Source: Diplonema papillatum
Taxonomy: Eukaryota; Euglenozoa; Diplonemea; Diplonemida; Diplonemidae
DNA length: 64,000 bases
Direction: 5' to 3'
Assembly (NCBI GenBank): GCA_030068145.1
Contig: JAPJBO010000315.1
Span: forward strand, 170,128-234,127
This document shows positions 52,743 through 64,000 of this stretch, in pieces. Below the pieces are notes generated by a model. The model was not told where the DNA came from. It saw only the letters and a list, made by a program, of their open reading frames with translations, and did no database searches. The number at the start of each line of letters is the position of its first letter. Positions within the stretch are counted from its first letter, which is position 1. A program made the position numbers and the translations under genes.

Positions 52743-53612
52743 CGGCGACGGGATGTACCCAGACTCCGACCCCGCGGCTTCCATGTCCGTCTCCTGCGCC
52801 GCCGCCGCGGCCGGCGGCGCTGGCTCGGGCTTCTTTTTCCCGGGCGCCATGGTCTTCGCCGGGTGCTGCTCGAGCGGCCGGCGCGGGCTCCGCTTGCCGC
52901 CGGGCTTGTGGGCCGGCGGGTCGGCCGCCGCCGCCGCCGTCGCCGGCGGCGTCTCGGCGTAGGCCGCGTCGGCACGGGGCACCGGCTTGCGGTGGAGCGC
53001 CTTGATGGCCGTCTTCCGGCGCGGCCCCTGCCGGTCGCCGGCGTCGGCCGCCTGCGGCGGTGGCGGCGACGGCGGCGGCGGCGGCGCCGCCGCCGCCGGC
53101 GTGCGCGGACCCTCGGCGGAGGTGAACTGGCGAAGGGGGTTCGTGGTGATCAGGGGGTCCGGCTGGAACGGGGCGGCCCCGCAGCCTTCCTCCTCGTCGT
53201 CGTCGTGGGCTAGCCGGCGGATGTCGGGGACGGGCACCCCCATCACGATCCCGTCTGTTCGGCCCGAGTCGACTGTCACAACGTGCTCCTGCTGTTCCCT
53301 CGCAAGCCGGGCCCTCGCCTTGCTCCGCTCGAACACGACGATCACCAAGCCGAACATCGGGCAGAGCACGAAAACGATGATGAGAAAAATGATCAGCACC
53401 ATGTTGTTCTCCTTCTTCGAGCTCGCCCGCTGCGTCGACCGCAGCAGGCATGTCCACTCGTCCCCCATGCTTGTGTACGGGCCGATGCACGACCCCGTCA
53501 CCGAGTAGCACCGCTTCTGCGGGCTCGCGCCCGTCGTCTGCTCCCACGCAATGCCACACCAATTGGAGGTCTGACTCTTCAGCGCAAGGTCCAAACATGC
53601 GGGCGCTTGAAT
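52743..53612 (-). CDS. Type I membrane protein, exon 2 (transmembrane and proline-rich tail)
   Basis: Acceptor 'ctcaacacag', then IQAPACLDLALKSQTSNWCG in phase 0, continuing exon 1. A Cys-rich extracellular stalk (WCG, RCYSVTGSCIG, EWTCLL) is followed by KKENN and a 24-residue hydrophobic helix (MVLIIFLIIVFVLCPMFGLV), then FERSKARARLAREQQ. The helix is at about residue 392-416. The cytoplasmic tail is acidic (HDDDEEEGCG) then rich in Pro and Ala with basic patches (RKTAIKALHRKPVP). The exon ends GYIPSP at donor CCG|GTGTGC. The gene continues left of 52742; no next exon was found before the transposon cluster. Confidence 0.7.
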
Positions 53613-54961
53613 CTGTGTTGAGTGGGGGAAGATCTTAGTCTTTTGTTCACAGAACACCGCCTTCCATGCATGGTGTGATGCTAGCATGAAGAATCAAGCT
53701 TCTTCGAAGAAGACTGTGAATGTTGGATAGAAAAGTCATGGTACCCCCGAAACCCCCGTGCGAAGTTCCTGCGTACTTCGTGTGCAGTTCGTGCGGGGTT
53801 TGTACTACGGCGACGGAGTGTTCCTAAGTTAGTAGGGTACGAAACAGGGGGAGGTGAGCAGGCTTCGCTGGAGGGAAAGTGCACCGTCTGCCTTTTGGCC
53901 TGTTCGCTTGTAACAGATCTCATCGACCCGAACCAAAAGGAGGGTGTGTAAACACGCTGCGTTTTCCCAAACCAACACTTGTGCTTGCACTGAACACGAG
54001 CCCGTAGCTGGTTTGACGCAGGCAAAGCGGACGTGGTTGTGAGCCACACTATGTCTTGCGCATTGCGTCTTTCTCTCGCGGTGCGATGTTCGCTCAACGC
54101 AACGCTCGTTGGGGTTTGTAGCACGGAGTATCTGCTTAGTCGCCCGTTTGTGGCTCGCACGCATGTTTCAAAAGGAGTCAGCGGGAGCATGTCACTCGGT
54201 AATAGTAATGCTTCCGGCGAAAAAAACTTCTTGAACAAATAAGTCGCATACTCCAGTCGCAATCAGATTGGCGCTGCCTTCGAAGTAACCGGCTTTCCAT
54301 ACGCATGCTGAGGTAGGTGGTAAGCCATTCATCACTGGATAGACACTCGGACTTAAGTCTCAGTTTGAGAGTGCATCTCTTCTCGAAATCACAACCTGAG
54401 TCTGTGCTGGCATTGCGAATCGCATGGCAGATCACCTTTAGATTTCAGAGTGTCTCAGTTGGAGGCTTTGATTGCTGGGCGCCTCATTATGGTGGCAGAA
54501 CTTAGCATACCTGGTTCCCTTTGCGTACACGCGAAGGACGAGAGCAGGACGCTGCCTCCGCTGGGTTGCTGTCTGCAGCGGCCGCGATCAGTTGACAGCG
54601 TGAACGTGTACGCTGGCGCGCTTTTTAGCTGTGTTTTAGGAATGCAATGGGCATGTTTACCTTTGTGTCGTTTCTTCGTGTGTACCATAATGCGTGGGGC
54701 TGACCCCTCCGATTGCTTCCCCCTGCCCTCTTTGGCAGCTGCGTACAACTAACAAGGTTTTTCAACTTCCCCCTGAGGTGTAGCGGCGGAGCGCCTGTGT
54801 AGAAGCGGTACAGAACTGAGGGAAGGTTTCTTTGGTGTAGCTCCTGTTGCGTAGTGCGGCTGCTATAGGCTAGCCTACGACACGTTGTGTGAATGACACC
54901 AAGTTCCCGTCCGCGAGGATATTGTCCTGGCGCCCCTCACGTTCTCATAAGAAGAGCGTAC
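53613..54961 (-). other. Intron 1 of the membrane-protein gene
   Basis: 1349 bp starting GTACGC and ending CACAG. A family J repeat (53630-53715) occupies its 3' end, about 20 bp from the acceptor. No other exon was recognised inside. Confidence 0.6.
53630..53715 (+). repeat. Family J repeat at an intron acceptor
   Basis: 'aagatcttagtc..tgttcacagaacaccgcc' type sequence with 'ccatgcatgg', 'gatgctagcatgaag' and 'cttcttcgaagaaga', as at 30120-30205 and 24880-24950. Confidence 0.65.
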
Positions 54962-55927
54962 CTCGAGTACCGTGCTGCTGCTGTCGCAGGCGCTGATGTC
55001 AGGTGCAGTTGTGACGGAGCTTGCGTAGAGTGTGTCTCCTTCGCAGAGAGCGGAGCCAACAACTTGAAAGTAGCTTCCCGTGTACCCCCAGTGCGGTCTG
55101 CAGCTTCCATCGGCTTCGAAGAAAGTGACCGTCCTGTTGAACTCGCTGCACTCTCCGTCGTTGTAGTACGTGTAAGAAGCATCTAAAAGCCCCTCTATTC
55201 CGCCCTCACAGTCGGCATACAAACGGGAAGGACCGATGTGGAACCACTCGTTCAGAACAACGGAGCGCTCCTTACCGTCGGCCCGCTCCGACTTCTGCAC
55301 CTCGAAGTGACCGAAAAACGCGTCCAGCTGCTGCTTGTTGCCATCGCCCCACGACATCTTGGCATTGCGCAGCTGCACCACCAAGAACATGCGAACGGGC
55401 CGTCCAACGATCTCGGTGAGTGCTTCCGACAACTCGACCTCCCTGCCGGCACCGAGCTTGTAAGTTTCCCTCTTTTCGTAAATGTTGCCGCCTGTCCTGC
55501 CAACTACATGCTGCGTGTACAGCACCTCTTGCGAGCACCGGTTTGTCTCAAAATCGAACGTGTGAGTGAGTTCGGTTCTATCGCCGAGGGAATCATACAC
55601 GGTGCAAAGCATGGTAATGTGTTTGCAGTCGATGGTATTCGGAGAGAACGTAGCCTTCCAAGTCGCGGGGCGTATGCTAGACTGGGGGTGGGACTCGTTG
55701 AGATGCGCAGCGTACGTTTCACACATGAATTCGGTGTAGTTCAGCATCCAATTGTCACACGGAAGCTGCAATGGCTGTGCCGACCGCCTACGCCCTCTTA
55801 ATTTCAACTCACTCGCCGCTGCAACGCCTCTAAAACTTGGATCTACTTCATTATCCGTCACATCGGTCGCGTACGCGACAGCAACACTGAGCAGCCCTAG
55901 CAGCTGAGTCCGCATGGCCCTGCTCAT
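54962..55927 (-). CDS. Type I membrane protein, exon 1 (signal peptide and ectodomain)
   Basis: The first in-frame ATG is at 55927 (MSRAMRTQLLGLLSVAVAYA), a good signal peptide; a second ATG at 55915 is possible. The ectodomain has about ten Cys residues (LPCDNWMLNYTEFMCETYAA, NTIDCKHITMLCTVYDSLGD, NRCSQEVLYTQHVVGR, LYADCEGGIEGLLDASYTYY, ECSEFNRTV, CRPHWGYTGSYF, ALCEGDTLYA) and N-glycosylation sequons (NYT, NES, NRT). It ends SSSTVLE at donor GAG|GTACGC, phase 0. No family is recognised; a secretory-pathway or surface receptor-like role is inferred from topology. Confidence 0.7.
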
Positions 55928-56520
55928 GGAGGCGAGAGACTGGGCGAGACCGAATACCAGCACTCACGACCACTAGGGTGCAGAATCCTGTCCCCCCTTA
56001 TGTCGGAGCTTCGCTGAAAAGCTGAGCCAGCGCGTCCTTCGCCGTGGTCACCTGGAATGATGTGTCGCAAGCGGTGGCGGTACCTTGGCTCGCGGGCCAA
56101 TCCCCCACCGAGCCACGCAGCAGCAACCACTGCGGTGGTCTTGACGTTTTCCTGGAAGATCACTCGTGTCCGAATGTGGCCAAGGTTAGTTTCTCTTTTC
56201 TATTCTTACACTACTTTTATTATCCCGGGGTTTGTGTTTCTGGCGTTTTTTTTTCCCCTTTTCCTGACGTTAGGGATCTTGAAAAAGTTTGGGAGTTGTA
56301 ACGGAAAACCCGGTGTGAGGTCAATTTTTCTTCCGACACTTGGGCAGTGCTCCGGACCTCCGAAACGGAGGAAGCCTAAATCACAAAAAAAATCCGAGAC
56401 TAGAGGTATGCTAATAGCTCTGTCGAGCCAACCCCACTTCCTGACCCTTTACGCTCCGGCCCGGGGTTTCTTGACCCGTCATTTGGCACATGTGGTATTT
56501 GCATACTTGAGGCCCGGACG
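55928..56520. other. Upstream region of the membrane-protein gene
   Basis: No gene or repeat was recognised. It presumably contains the promoter of the minus-strand gene; no core motif was assigned. Confidence 0.35.
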
Positions 56521-56539
56521 GAACTTAGCCTCATGCTTG

Positions 56540-57370
56540 CTTCGCCGAACTTACCCGAATAGGGGTTCACCAGAACATAGCTTTGCTTCGCCCGAACTTA
56601 GCTTCACCAGAACTTAGCTTCGCCCGAACTTTGCTTTGCTTCGCCCGAACTTTGCTTCTACCAGAACTTAGCCTTCCCAGAACTTAGCTTTGACTTAGCT
56701 TCGCCCGGACTTTGCTTCATCAGAACTCAGCATCACCCGAACTTTGCTTTGCTTCGCCCGAACTTTGCTTTCACCAGAACTTAGCTTCACTCGAACTTTG
56801 CTTTGCTTTGCTTTGCCCGAACTTTGCTTTCACCAGAACTTAGCCTCCCCAGAACTGAGCTTCACCCGAACTTTGCTTTGACTTGGCTTCGCCCGAACTT
56901 TGCTCCACCACAACTGCTTCGCCGAACTTAGCTTCACGAGAACTTTGCATCGCCCGAACGTTGCTTCGCCAGAGCTTAGCTTCACCAGAACTTTGAACTT
57001 TGCTTCGCCGAACTTAGCTTGACCAGAACTTTGCATCGCCCGAACTTTGCTCCACCAGAACTGCTTCGCCGAACATAGCTTCACGAGAACTTTGCATCGC
57101 CCGAACGTTGCTTCGCCAGAGCTTAGCTTCACCAGAACTTTGAACTTTGCTTCGCCGAACTTAGCTTGACCAGAACTTTGCATCGCCCGAACTTTGCTCC
57201 ACCAGAACTGCTTCGCCGAACATAGCTTCACGAGAACTTTGCATCGCCCGAACGTTGCTTCGCCAGATCTTAGCTTCACCAGAACTTTGAACTTTGCTAC
57301 GCTTCAGCAGAACTTAGCTTCACCCGACCTTTGCTTCGTCCGAACTTTACTGCTTCCGAACTTTACCTGC
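56540..57370. repeat. Minisatellite of 'cttcgcccgaacttagc' units with a 147-bp higher period
   Basis: Short degenerate units ('ttcaccagaacttag', 'cttcgcccgaactttg') are repeated throughout. From about 56900 to 57350 they form three copies of a higher unit: 'ctgcttcgccgaac' starts at 56914, 57061 and 57208, exactly 147 bp apart. A 149-aa repetitive frame on the minus strand exists only because 147 is divisible by three. Confidence 0.9.
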
Positions 57371-57463
57371 TGCCTCTAGTCTCGTTGAACGCCGGTCTTT
57401 ACCGGAGCAAATGTACTTTGTTTTGGTGCTGTCGCGGCGTCGCACTTTTTTTAGCAGCGTCTG

Positions 57464-57676
57464 TCACTGCTCCCACGGTGAGATGGAGTAAGAGGGGGTT
57501 TTGCTCCACCACAACAAAAATGCGTGTGAATCCGCGCCACACCTCCCTCGTCGGTGGGCAACTCCTCCAACGCCCGTGCTGCCTGCGGGCCTGTGTGCAT
57601 CGTACGGCGCGATGCGGTACTTGTCCTGGTCAAACTTCTTCAGTACAATCAATGTCCGCACGGTAAAGAACGGCAC
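57464..57676 (-). CDS. Unassigned exon-like fragment
   Basis: The minus strand reads FTVRTLIVLKKFDQDKYRIA then PYDAH. One frame over it continues PQAARALEELPTDEGGVARI then HTHF. Both halves look protein-like and meet near 57590, as if by a frameshift or a very short intron. No family is recognised. Confidence 0.25.
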   Translation of the reverse strand: MPFFTVRTLIVLKKFDQDKYRIAPYDAHRPAGSTGVGGVAHRRGRCGADSHAFLLWWSKTPSYSISPWEQ

Positions 57677-57759
57677 ACGGCGAGACAGCAGTTAAAGTTC
57701 GGAAACAGAAAATTTCGGACGAAGCTAACTTCTGGTTAAGCAAAGTTCCAGTGATGCTA

Positions 57760-58017
57760 AGGCGGTTTTCTTACTTCGCTTGAGCATCCGGCACTTTAGA
57801 GTCTCCGGGTGACCTTCGTCGAATGGGTTCTTTGAAACCTAATTATTGAATACGCACAGGATGGGTTTGGGGGGGAATGCATGACTTCCTTCGCTTACAC
57901 TCTAATTGCTTGCCTTTGCAAGCCAAGCTCGAAACAATTTGTGACCGACATCAAGATCTCAGCACGTTGGGTGAGTGTTCTTGCGCTCCCCACGTCTTAC
58001 AGTTAAAACATTCAGTT
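57760..58017. other. Spacer between minisatellite and satellite
   Basis: No gene, RNA or repeat recognised. Confidence 0.4.
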
Positions 58018-58019
58018 CT

Positions 58020-61000
58020 GGTGTGAGGGACAAGAAGACGCCGACATGCGGAATTCCTGAGAACCATCCTGTTTCACAGATTGCTGAATCTTGGAAGCCC
58101 AAGTCGCTGTCACCTTGCAAAGAATGTGTTCAAGGGCAGCGTGCTTAATAAACCTCCTTTCGGTTGTTGTGGTGGATGAGACGACGCCGACATGCAGAAT
58201 ACCTGAGAAACATCCTGTTTCACAGATTTCTGAATCTTGGAAGCCCAAGTCGCTGTCACCTTGCAAAGAATGTGTTCAAGGGCAGCGTGCTTAATAAACC
58301 TCCTTTCGGTTGTTGTGGTGGATGAGACGACCCAGACATGCAGAATGCCTGAGAAACATCCTGTTTCACAGATTGCTGAATCTTGGAAGCCCAAGTCGCT
58401 GTCACCTTGCAAAGAATGTGTTCAAGGGCAGCGTGCTTAATAAACCTCCTTTCGGTTGTTGTGGTGGATGAGGCAACCCAGACATGCAGAATGCCTGAGA
58501 ATCATCCTGTTTCACAGATTGCTGAATCTTGGAAGCCCAAGTCGCTGTCACCTTGCAAAGAATGTGTTCAAGGGCAGCGTGCTTAATAAACCTCCTTTCG
58601 GTTGTTGTGGTGGATGAGGCAACCCAGACATGCAGAATGCCTGAGAAACATCCTGTTTCACAGATTGCTGAATCTTGGAAGCCCAAGTCGCTGTCACCTT
58701 GCAAAGAATGTGTTCAAGGGCAGCGTGCTTAATAAACCTCCTTTCGGTTGTTGTGGTGGATGAGACGACGCCGACATGCAGAATGCCTGAGAAACATCCT
58801 GTTTCACAGATTCTGAATCTTGGAAGCCCAAGTCGCTGTCACCTTGCAAAGAATGTGTTCAAGGGCAGCGTGCTTAATAAACCTCCTTTCGGTTGTTGTG
58901 GTGGATGAGGCAACCCAGACATGCAGAATGCCTGAGAAACATCCTGTTTCACAGATTTCTGAATCTTGGAAGCCCAAGTCGCTGTCACCTTGCAAAGAAT
59001 GTGTTCAAGGGCAGCGTGCTTAATAAACCTCCTTTCGGTTGTTGTGGTGGATGAGACGACGCCGACATGCAGAATGCCTGAGAAACATCCTGTTTCACAG
59101 ATTGCTGAATCTTGGAAGCCCAAGTCGCTGTCACCTTGCAAAGAATGTGTTCAAGGGCAGCGTGCTTAATAAACCTCCTTTCGGTTGTTGTGGTGGATGA
59201 GACGACGCCGACATGCAGAATGCCTGAGAAACATCCTGTTTCACAGATTTCTGAATCTTGGAAGCCCAAGTCGCTGTCACCTTGCAAAGAATGTGTTCAA
59301 GGGCAGCGTGCTTAATAAACCTCCTTTCGGTTGTTGTGGTGGATGAGACGACGCCGACATGCAGAATGCCTGAGAAACATCCTGTTTCACAGATTTCTGA
59401 ATCTTGGAAGCCCAAGTCGCTGTCACCTTGCAAAGAATGTGTTCAAGGGCAGCGTGCTTAATAAACCTCCTTTCGGTTGTTGTGGTGGATGAGACGACGC
59501 CGACATGCAGAATGCCTGAGAAACATCCTGTTTCACAGATTTCTGAATCTTGGAAGCCCAAGTCGCTGTCACCTTGCAAAGAATGTGTTCAAGGGCAGCG
59601 TGCTTAATAAACCTCCTTTCGGTTGTTGTGGTGGATGAGACGACGCCGACATGCAGAATGCCTGAGAAACATCCTGTTTCACAGATTTCTGAATCTTGGA
59701 AGCCCAAGTCGCTGTCACCTTGCAAAGAATGTGTTCAAGGGCAGCGTGCTTAATAAACCTCCTTTCGGTTGTTGTGGTGGATGAGACGACGCCGACATGC
59801 AGAATGCCTGAGAAACATCCTGTTTCACAGATTTCTGAATCTTGGAAGCCCAAGTCGCTGTCACCTTGCAAAGAATGTGTTCAAGGGCAGCGTGCTTAAT
59901 AAACCTCCTTTCGGTTGTTGTGGTGGATGAGACGACGCCGACATGCAGAATGCCTGAGAAACATCCTGTTTCACAGATTTCTGAATCTTGGAAGCCCAAG
60001 TCGCTGTCACCTTGCAAAGAATGTGTTCAAGGGCAGCGTGCTTAATAAACCTCCTTTCGGTTGTTGTGGTGGATGAGACGACGCCGACATGCAGAATGCC
60101 TGAGAAACATCCTGTTTCACAGATTTCTGAATCTTGGAAGCCCAAGTCGCTGTCACCTTGCAAAGAATGTGTTCAAGGGCAGCGTGCTTAATAAACCTCC
60201 TTTCGGTTGTTGTGGTGGATGAGGCAACCCAGACATGCAGAATGCCTGAGAAACATCCTGTTTCACAGATTGCTGAATCTTGGAAGCCCAAGTCGCTGTC
60301 ACCTTGCAAAGAATGTGTTCAAGGGCAGCGTGCTTAATAAACCTCCTTTCGGTTGTTGTGGTGGATGAGACGACGCCGACATGCAGAATGCCTGAGAAAC
60401 ATCCTGTTTCACAGATTTCTGAATCTTGGAAGCCCAAGTCGCTGTCACCTTGCAAAGAATGTGTTCAAGGGCAGCGTGCTTAATAAACCTCCTTTCGGTT
60501 GTTGTGGTGGATGAGACGACGCCGACATGCAGAATGCCTGAGAAACATCCTGTTTCACAGATTTCTGAATCTTGGAAGCCCAAGTCGCTGTCACCTTGCA
60601 AAGAATGTGTTCAAGGGCAGCGTGCTTAATAAACCTCCTTTCGGTTGTTGTGGTGGATGAGACGACGCCGACATGCAGAATGCCTGAGAAACATCCTGTT
60701 TCACAGATTTCTGAATCTTGGAAGCCCAAGTCGCTGTCACCTTGCAAAGAATGTGTTCAAGGGCAGCGTGCTTAATAAACCTCCTTTCGGTTGTTGTGGT
60801 GGATGAGACGACGCCGACATGCAGAATGCCTGAGAAACATCCTGTTTCACAGATTTCTGAATCTTGGAAGCCCAAGTCGCTGTCACCTTGCAAAGAATGT
60901 GTTCAAGGGCAGCGTGCTTAATAAACCTCCTTTCGGTTGTTGTGGTGGATGAGACGACGCCGACATGCAGAATGCCTGAGAAACATCCTGTTTCACAGAT

Positions 61001-64000
61001 TTCTGAATCTTGGAAGCCCAAGTCGCTGTCACCTTGCAAAGAATGTGTTCAAGGGCAGCGTGCTTAATAAACCTCCTTTCGGTTGTTGTGGTGGATGAGA
61101 CGACGCCGACATGCAGAATGCCTGAGAAACATCCTGTTTCACAGATTTCTGAATCTTGGAAGCCCAAGTCGCTGTCACCTTGCAAAGAATGTGTTCAAGG
61201 GCAGCGTGCTTAATAAACCTCCTTTCGGTTGTTGTGGTGGATGAGACGACGCCGACATGCAGAATGCCTGAGAAACATCCTGTTTCACAGATTTCTGAAT
61301 CTTGGAAGCCCAAGTCGCTGTCACCTTGCAAAGAATGTGTTCAAGGGCAGCGTGCTTAATAAACCTCCTTTCGGTTGTTGTGGTGGATGAGACGACGCCG
61401 ACATGCAGAATGCCTGAGAAACATCCTGTTTCACAGATTGCTGAATCTTGGAAGCCCAAGTCGCTGTCACCTTGCAAAGAATGTGTTCAAGGGCAGCGTG
61501 CTTAATAAACCTCCTTTCGGTTGTTGTGGTGGATGAGACGACGCCGACATGCAGAATGCCTGAGAAACATCCTGTTTCACAGATTTCTGAATCTTGGAAG
61601 CCCAAGTCGCTGTCACCTTGCAAAGAATGTGTTCAAGGGCAGCGTGCTTAATAAACCTCCTTTCGGTTGTTGTGGTGGATGAGACGACGCCGACATGCAG
61701 AATGCCTGAGAAACATCCTGTTTCACAGATTTCTGAATCTTGGAAGCCCAAGTCGCTGTCACCTTGCAAAGAATGTGTTCAAGGGCAGCGTGCTTAATAA
61801 ACCTCCTTTCGGTTGTTGTGGTGGATGAGACGACCCAGACATGCAGAATGCCTGAGAAACATCCTGTTTCACAGATTTCTGAATCTTGGAAGCCCAAGTC
61901 GCTGTCACCTTGCAAAGAATGTGTTCAAGGGCAGCGTGCTTAATAAACCTCCTTTCGGTTGTTGTGGTGGATGAGACGACGCAGACATGCAGAATGCCTG
62001 AGAAACATCCTGTTTCACAGATTTCTGAATCTTGGAAGCCCAAGTCGCTGTCACCTTGCAAAGAATGTGTTCAAGGGCAGCGTGCTTAATAAACCTCCTT
62101 TCGGTTGTTGTGGTGGATGAGACGACGCCGACATGCAGAATGCCTGAGAAACATCCTGTTTCACAGATTTCTGAATCTTGGAAGCCCAAGTCGCTGTCAC
62201 CTTGCAAAGAATGTGTTCAAGGGCAGCGTGCTTAATAAACCTCCTTTCGGTTGTTGTGGTGGATGAGACGACGCCGACATGCAGAATGCCTGAGAAACAT
62301 CCTGTTTCACAGATTTCTGAATCTTGGAAGCCCAAGTCGCTGTCACCTTGCAAAGAATGTGTTCAAGGGCAGCGTGCTTAATAAACCTCCTTTCGGTTGT
62401 TGTGGTGGATGAGACGACGCCGACATGCAGAATGCCTGAGAAACATCCTGTTTCACAGATTTCTGAATCTTGGAAGCCCAAGTCGCTGTCACCTTGCAAA
62501 GAATGTGTTCAAGGGCAGCGTGCTTAATAAACCTCCTTTCGGTTGTTGTGGTGGATGAGGCAACCCAGACATGCAGAATGCCTGAGAAACATCCTGTTTC
62601 ACAGATTGCTGAATCTTGGAAGCCCAAGTCGCTGTCACCTTGCAAAGAATGTGTTCAAGGGCAGCGTGCTTAATAAACCTCCTTTCGGTTGTTGTGGTGG
62701 ATGAGACGACGCCGACATGCAGAATGCCTGAGAAACATCCTGTTTCACAGATTTCTGAATCTTGGAAGCCCAAGTCGCTGTCACCTTGCAAAGAATGTGT
62801 TCAAGGGCAGCGTGCTTAATAAACCTCCTTTCGGTTGTTGTGGTGGATGAGGCGACCCAGACATGCAGAATGCCTGAGAAACATCCTGTTTCACAGATTT
62901 CTGAATCTTGGAAGCCCAAGTCGCTGTCACCTTGCAAAGAATGTGTTCAAGGGCAGCGTGCTTAATAAACCTCCTTTCGGTTGTTGTGGTGGATGAGACG
63001 ACGCCGACATGCAGAATGCCTGAGAAACATCCTGTTTCACAGATTTCTGAATCTTGGAAGCCCAAGTCGCTGTCACCTTGCAAAGAATGTGTTCAAGGGC
63101 AGCGTGCTTAATAAACCTCCTTTCGGTTGTTGTGGTGGATGAGACGACGCCGACATGCAGAATGCCTGAGAAACATCCTGTTTCACAGATTTCTGAATCT
63201 TGGAAGCCCAAGTCGCTGTCACCTTGCAAAGAATGTGTTCAAGGGCAGCGTGCTTAATAAACCTCCTTTCGGTTGTTGTGGTGGATGAGACGACCCAGAC
63301 ATGCAGAATGCCTGAGAAACATCCTGTTTCACAGATTTCTGAATCTTGGAAGCCCAAGTCGCTGTCACCTTGCAAAGAATGTGTTCAAGGGCAGCGTGCT
63401 TAATAAACCTCCTTTCGGTTGTTGTGGTGGATGAGACGACGCCGACATGCAGAATGCCTGAGAAACATCCTGTTTCACAGATTTCTGAATCTTGGAAGCC
63501 CAAGTCGCTGTCACCTTGCAAAGAATGTGTTCAAGGGCAGCGTGCTTAATAAACCTCCTTTCGGTTGTTGTGGTGGATGAGACGACGCCGACATGCAGAA
63601 TGCCTGAGAAACATCCTGTTTCACAGATTTCTGAATCTTGGAAGCCCAAGTCGCTGTCACCTTGCAAAGAATGTGTTCAAGGGCAGCGTGCTTAATAAAC
63701 CTCCTTTCGGTTGTTGTGGTGGATGAGGCAACCCAGACATGCAGAATGCCTGAGAATCATCCTGTTTCACAGATTGCTGAATCTTGGAAGCCCAAGTCGC
63801 TGTCACCTTGCAAAGAATGTGTTCAAGGGCAGCGTGCTTAATAAACCTCCTTTCGGTTGTTGTGGTGGATGAGACGACGCCGACATGCAGAATGCCTGAG
63901 AAACATCCTGTTTCACAGATTTCTGAATCTTGGAAGCCCAAGTCGCTGTCACCTTGCAAAGAATGTGTTCAAGGGCAGCGTGCTTAATAAACCTCCTTTC
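58020..64000. repeat. 146-bp satellite array, about 41 copies, open at the right edge
   Basis: Head-to-tail units of 146 bp run without interruption to the window end. Landmarks per unit: 'gccgacatgcagaatgcctg', 'aaacatcctgtttcacagat', 'gcccaagtcgctgtcacctt', 'aagggcagcgtgcttaataa'. The first unit is diverged and one unit (near 58810) is 145 bp. Two sites vary in a linked way: 'gacgacgccgac' or 'gaggcaacccag', and 'gatttctg' or 'gattgctg'. Variant units are enriched at 58.2-58.9 kb and scattered later, without a clear higher-order period. Both strands show short open frames in every unit, but these are a by-product of repetition. The role is unknown; centromeric, subtelomeric or other heterochromatin is possible. 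Confidence 0.97.

Noticed and set aside
52711..53598. 295-aa minus-frame and several plus-frame ORFs over the membrane-protein exon
   Set aside because: They are shadows caused by the GC-rich Pro/Ala tail; only the chosen frame contains the transmembrane helix and matches exon 1 in phase.
56830..57279. 149-aa repetitive ORF
   Set aside because: It exists because the minisatellite period is 147 bp, a multiple of three. The sequence is simple repeats without start or conserved context.
58020..58320. CENP-B box in the satellite unit
   Set aside because: 'cctcctttcggttgttgtgg' shares only the TTCG part with the box; the required second half is missing.
58091..63987. Dozens of 67-aa plus-strand and 100-aa minus-strand ORFs in the satellite
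   Set aside because: Each is the same 146-bp unit read across its junction. Because 146 is not a multiple of three the frames cannot join, and no start context or codon bias supports translation.
58020..64000. CRISPR array
   Set aside because: Units are fully repeated with no unique spacers, and the genome is eukaryotic. The same holds for the 56-bp array at 29317-29708.

Overview
This is eukaryotic nuclear DNA: spliced protein genes with GT-AG introns, large intergenic spaces, many dispersed repeats, at least three retroelement classes and a long satellite array. No bacterial operons, ribosome binding sites or CRISPR arrays are seen. Two features of the host proteins point, tentatively, to an alveolate-type protist (chromerid or dinoflagellate relative): a WNDGDVWSR motif, and a module that reads NGYPVW, then RLYC, then GGYW. 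Exons are GC-rich and introns are not. All recognisable host genes lie on the minus strand.

Host genes, in minus-strand transcription order. (1) A type I membrane protein: exons 55927-54962 and 53612-52743, continuing past 52742. (2) A complete four-exon VID27-like gene (31877-31290, 30788-30213, 29881-29738, 29065-28526; 615 aa, every junction phase 0). (3) A three-exon PDZ/coiled-coil gene (25881-25052, 17413-16948, 14677-13688; 761 aa), whose first intron is 7.6 kb and holds a whole retrotransposon. (4) A 568-aa single-exon PDZ protein (6920-5214), with a duplicated fragment of it at 7680-7555. Isolated exons include an RNase H C-terminal exon (18208-18074), an acidic terminal exon (24402-24194) and an EF-hand exon (41763-41538).

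Mobile elements. Two tyrosine-recombinase retrotransposons (141-4979 and 18255-23614, both minus strand) carry genes in the order gag - recombinase - RT - RNase H and are bounded by split direct repeats. Many isolated repeats in the window (8.5-9.3, 11, 27.4, 34.4-34.9, 36.4 and 38.7 kb) look like solo copies of such terminal repeats. Between 38.9 and 52.6 kb lies a nest of foldback elements. Four families have termini built from short palindromic or inverted sub-repeats, based on GTGTTAGTGTCGCC, ACTAGT, AAACGTTTG and ACTTGTTATATAACAAGT.

The most unusual object is at 42.8-46.1 kb: a retroelement whose single ORF joins a reverse transcriptase (FIDD box) to a ubiquitin-specific protease with an apparently complete Cys/His/Asp triad and a C-terminal zinc finger. 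A second copy at 49.3-51.4 kb, cut at its 5' side, keeps the protease and finger.

The right end (58.0-64.0 kb and beyond) is a homogeneous satellite of a 146-bp unit, preceded at 56.5-57.4 kb by a minisatellite with a 147-bp higher period. The window runs from gene-bearing, transposon-rich DNA into what may be a heterochromatic, centromeric or subtelomeric block.
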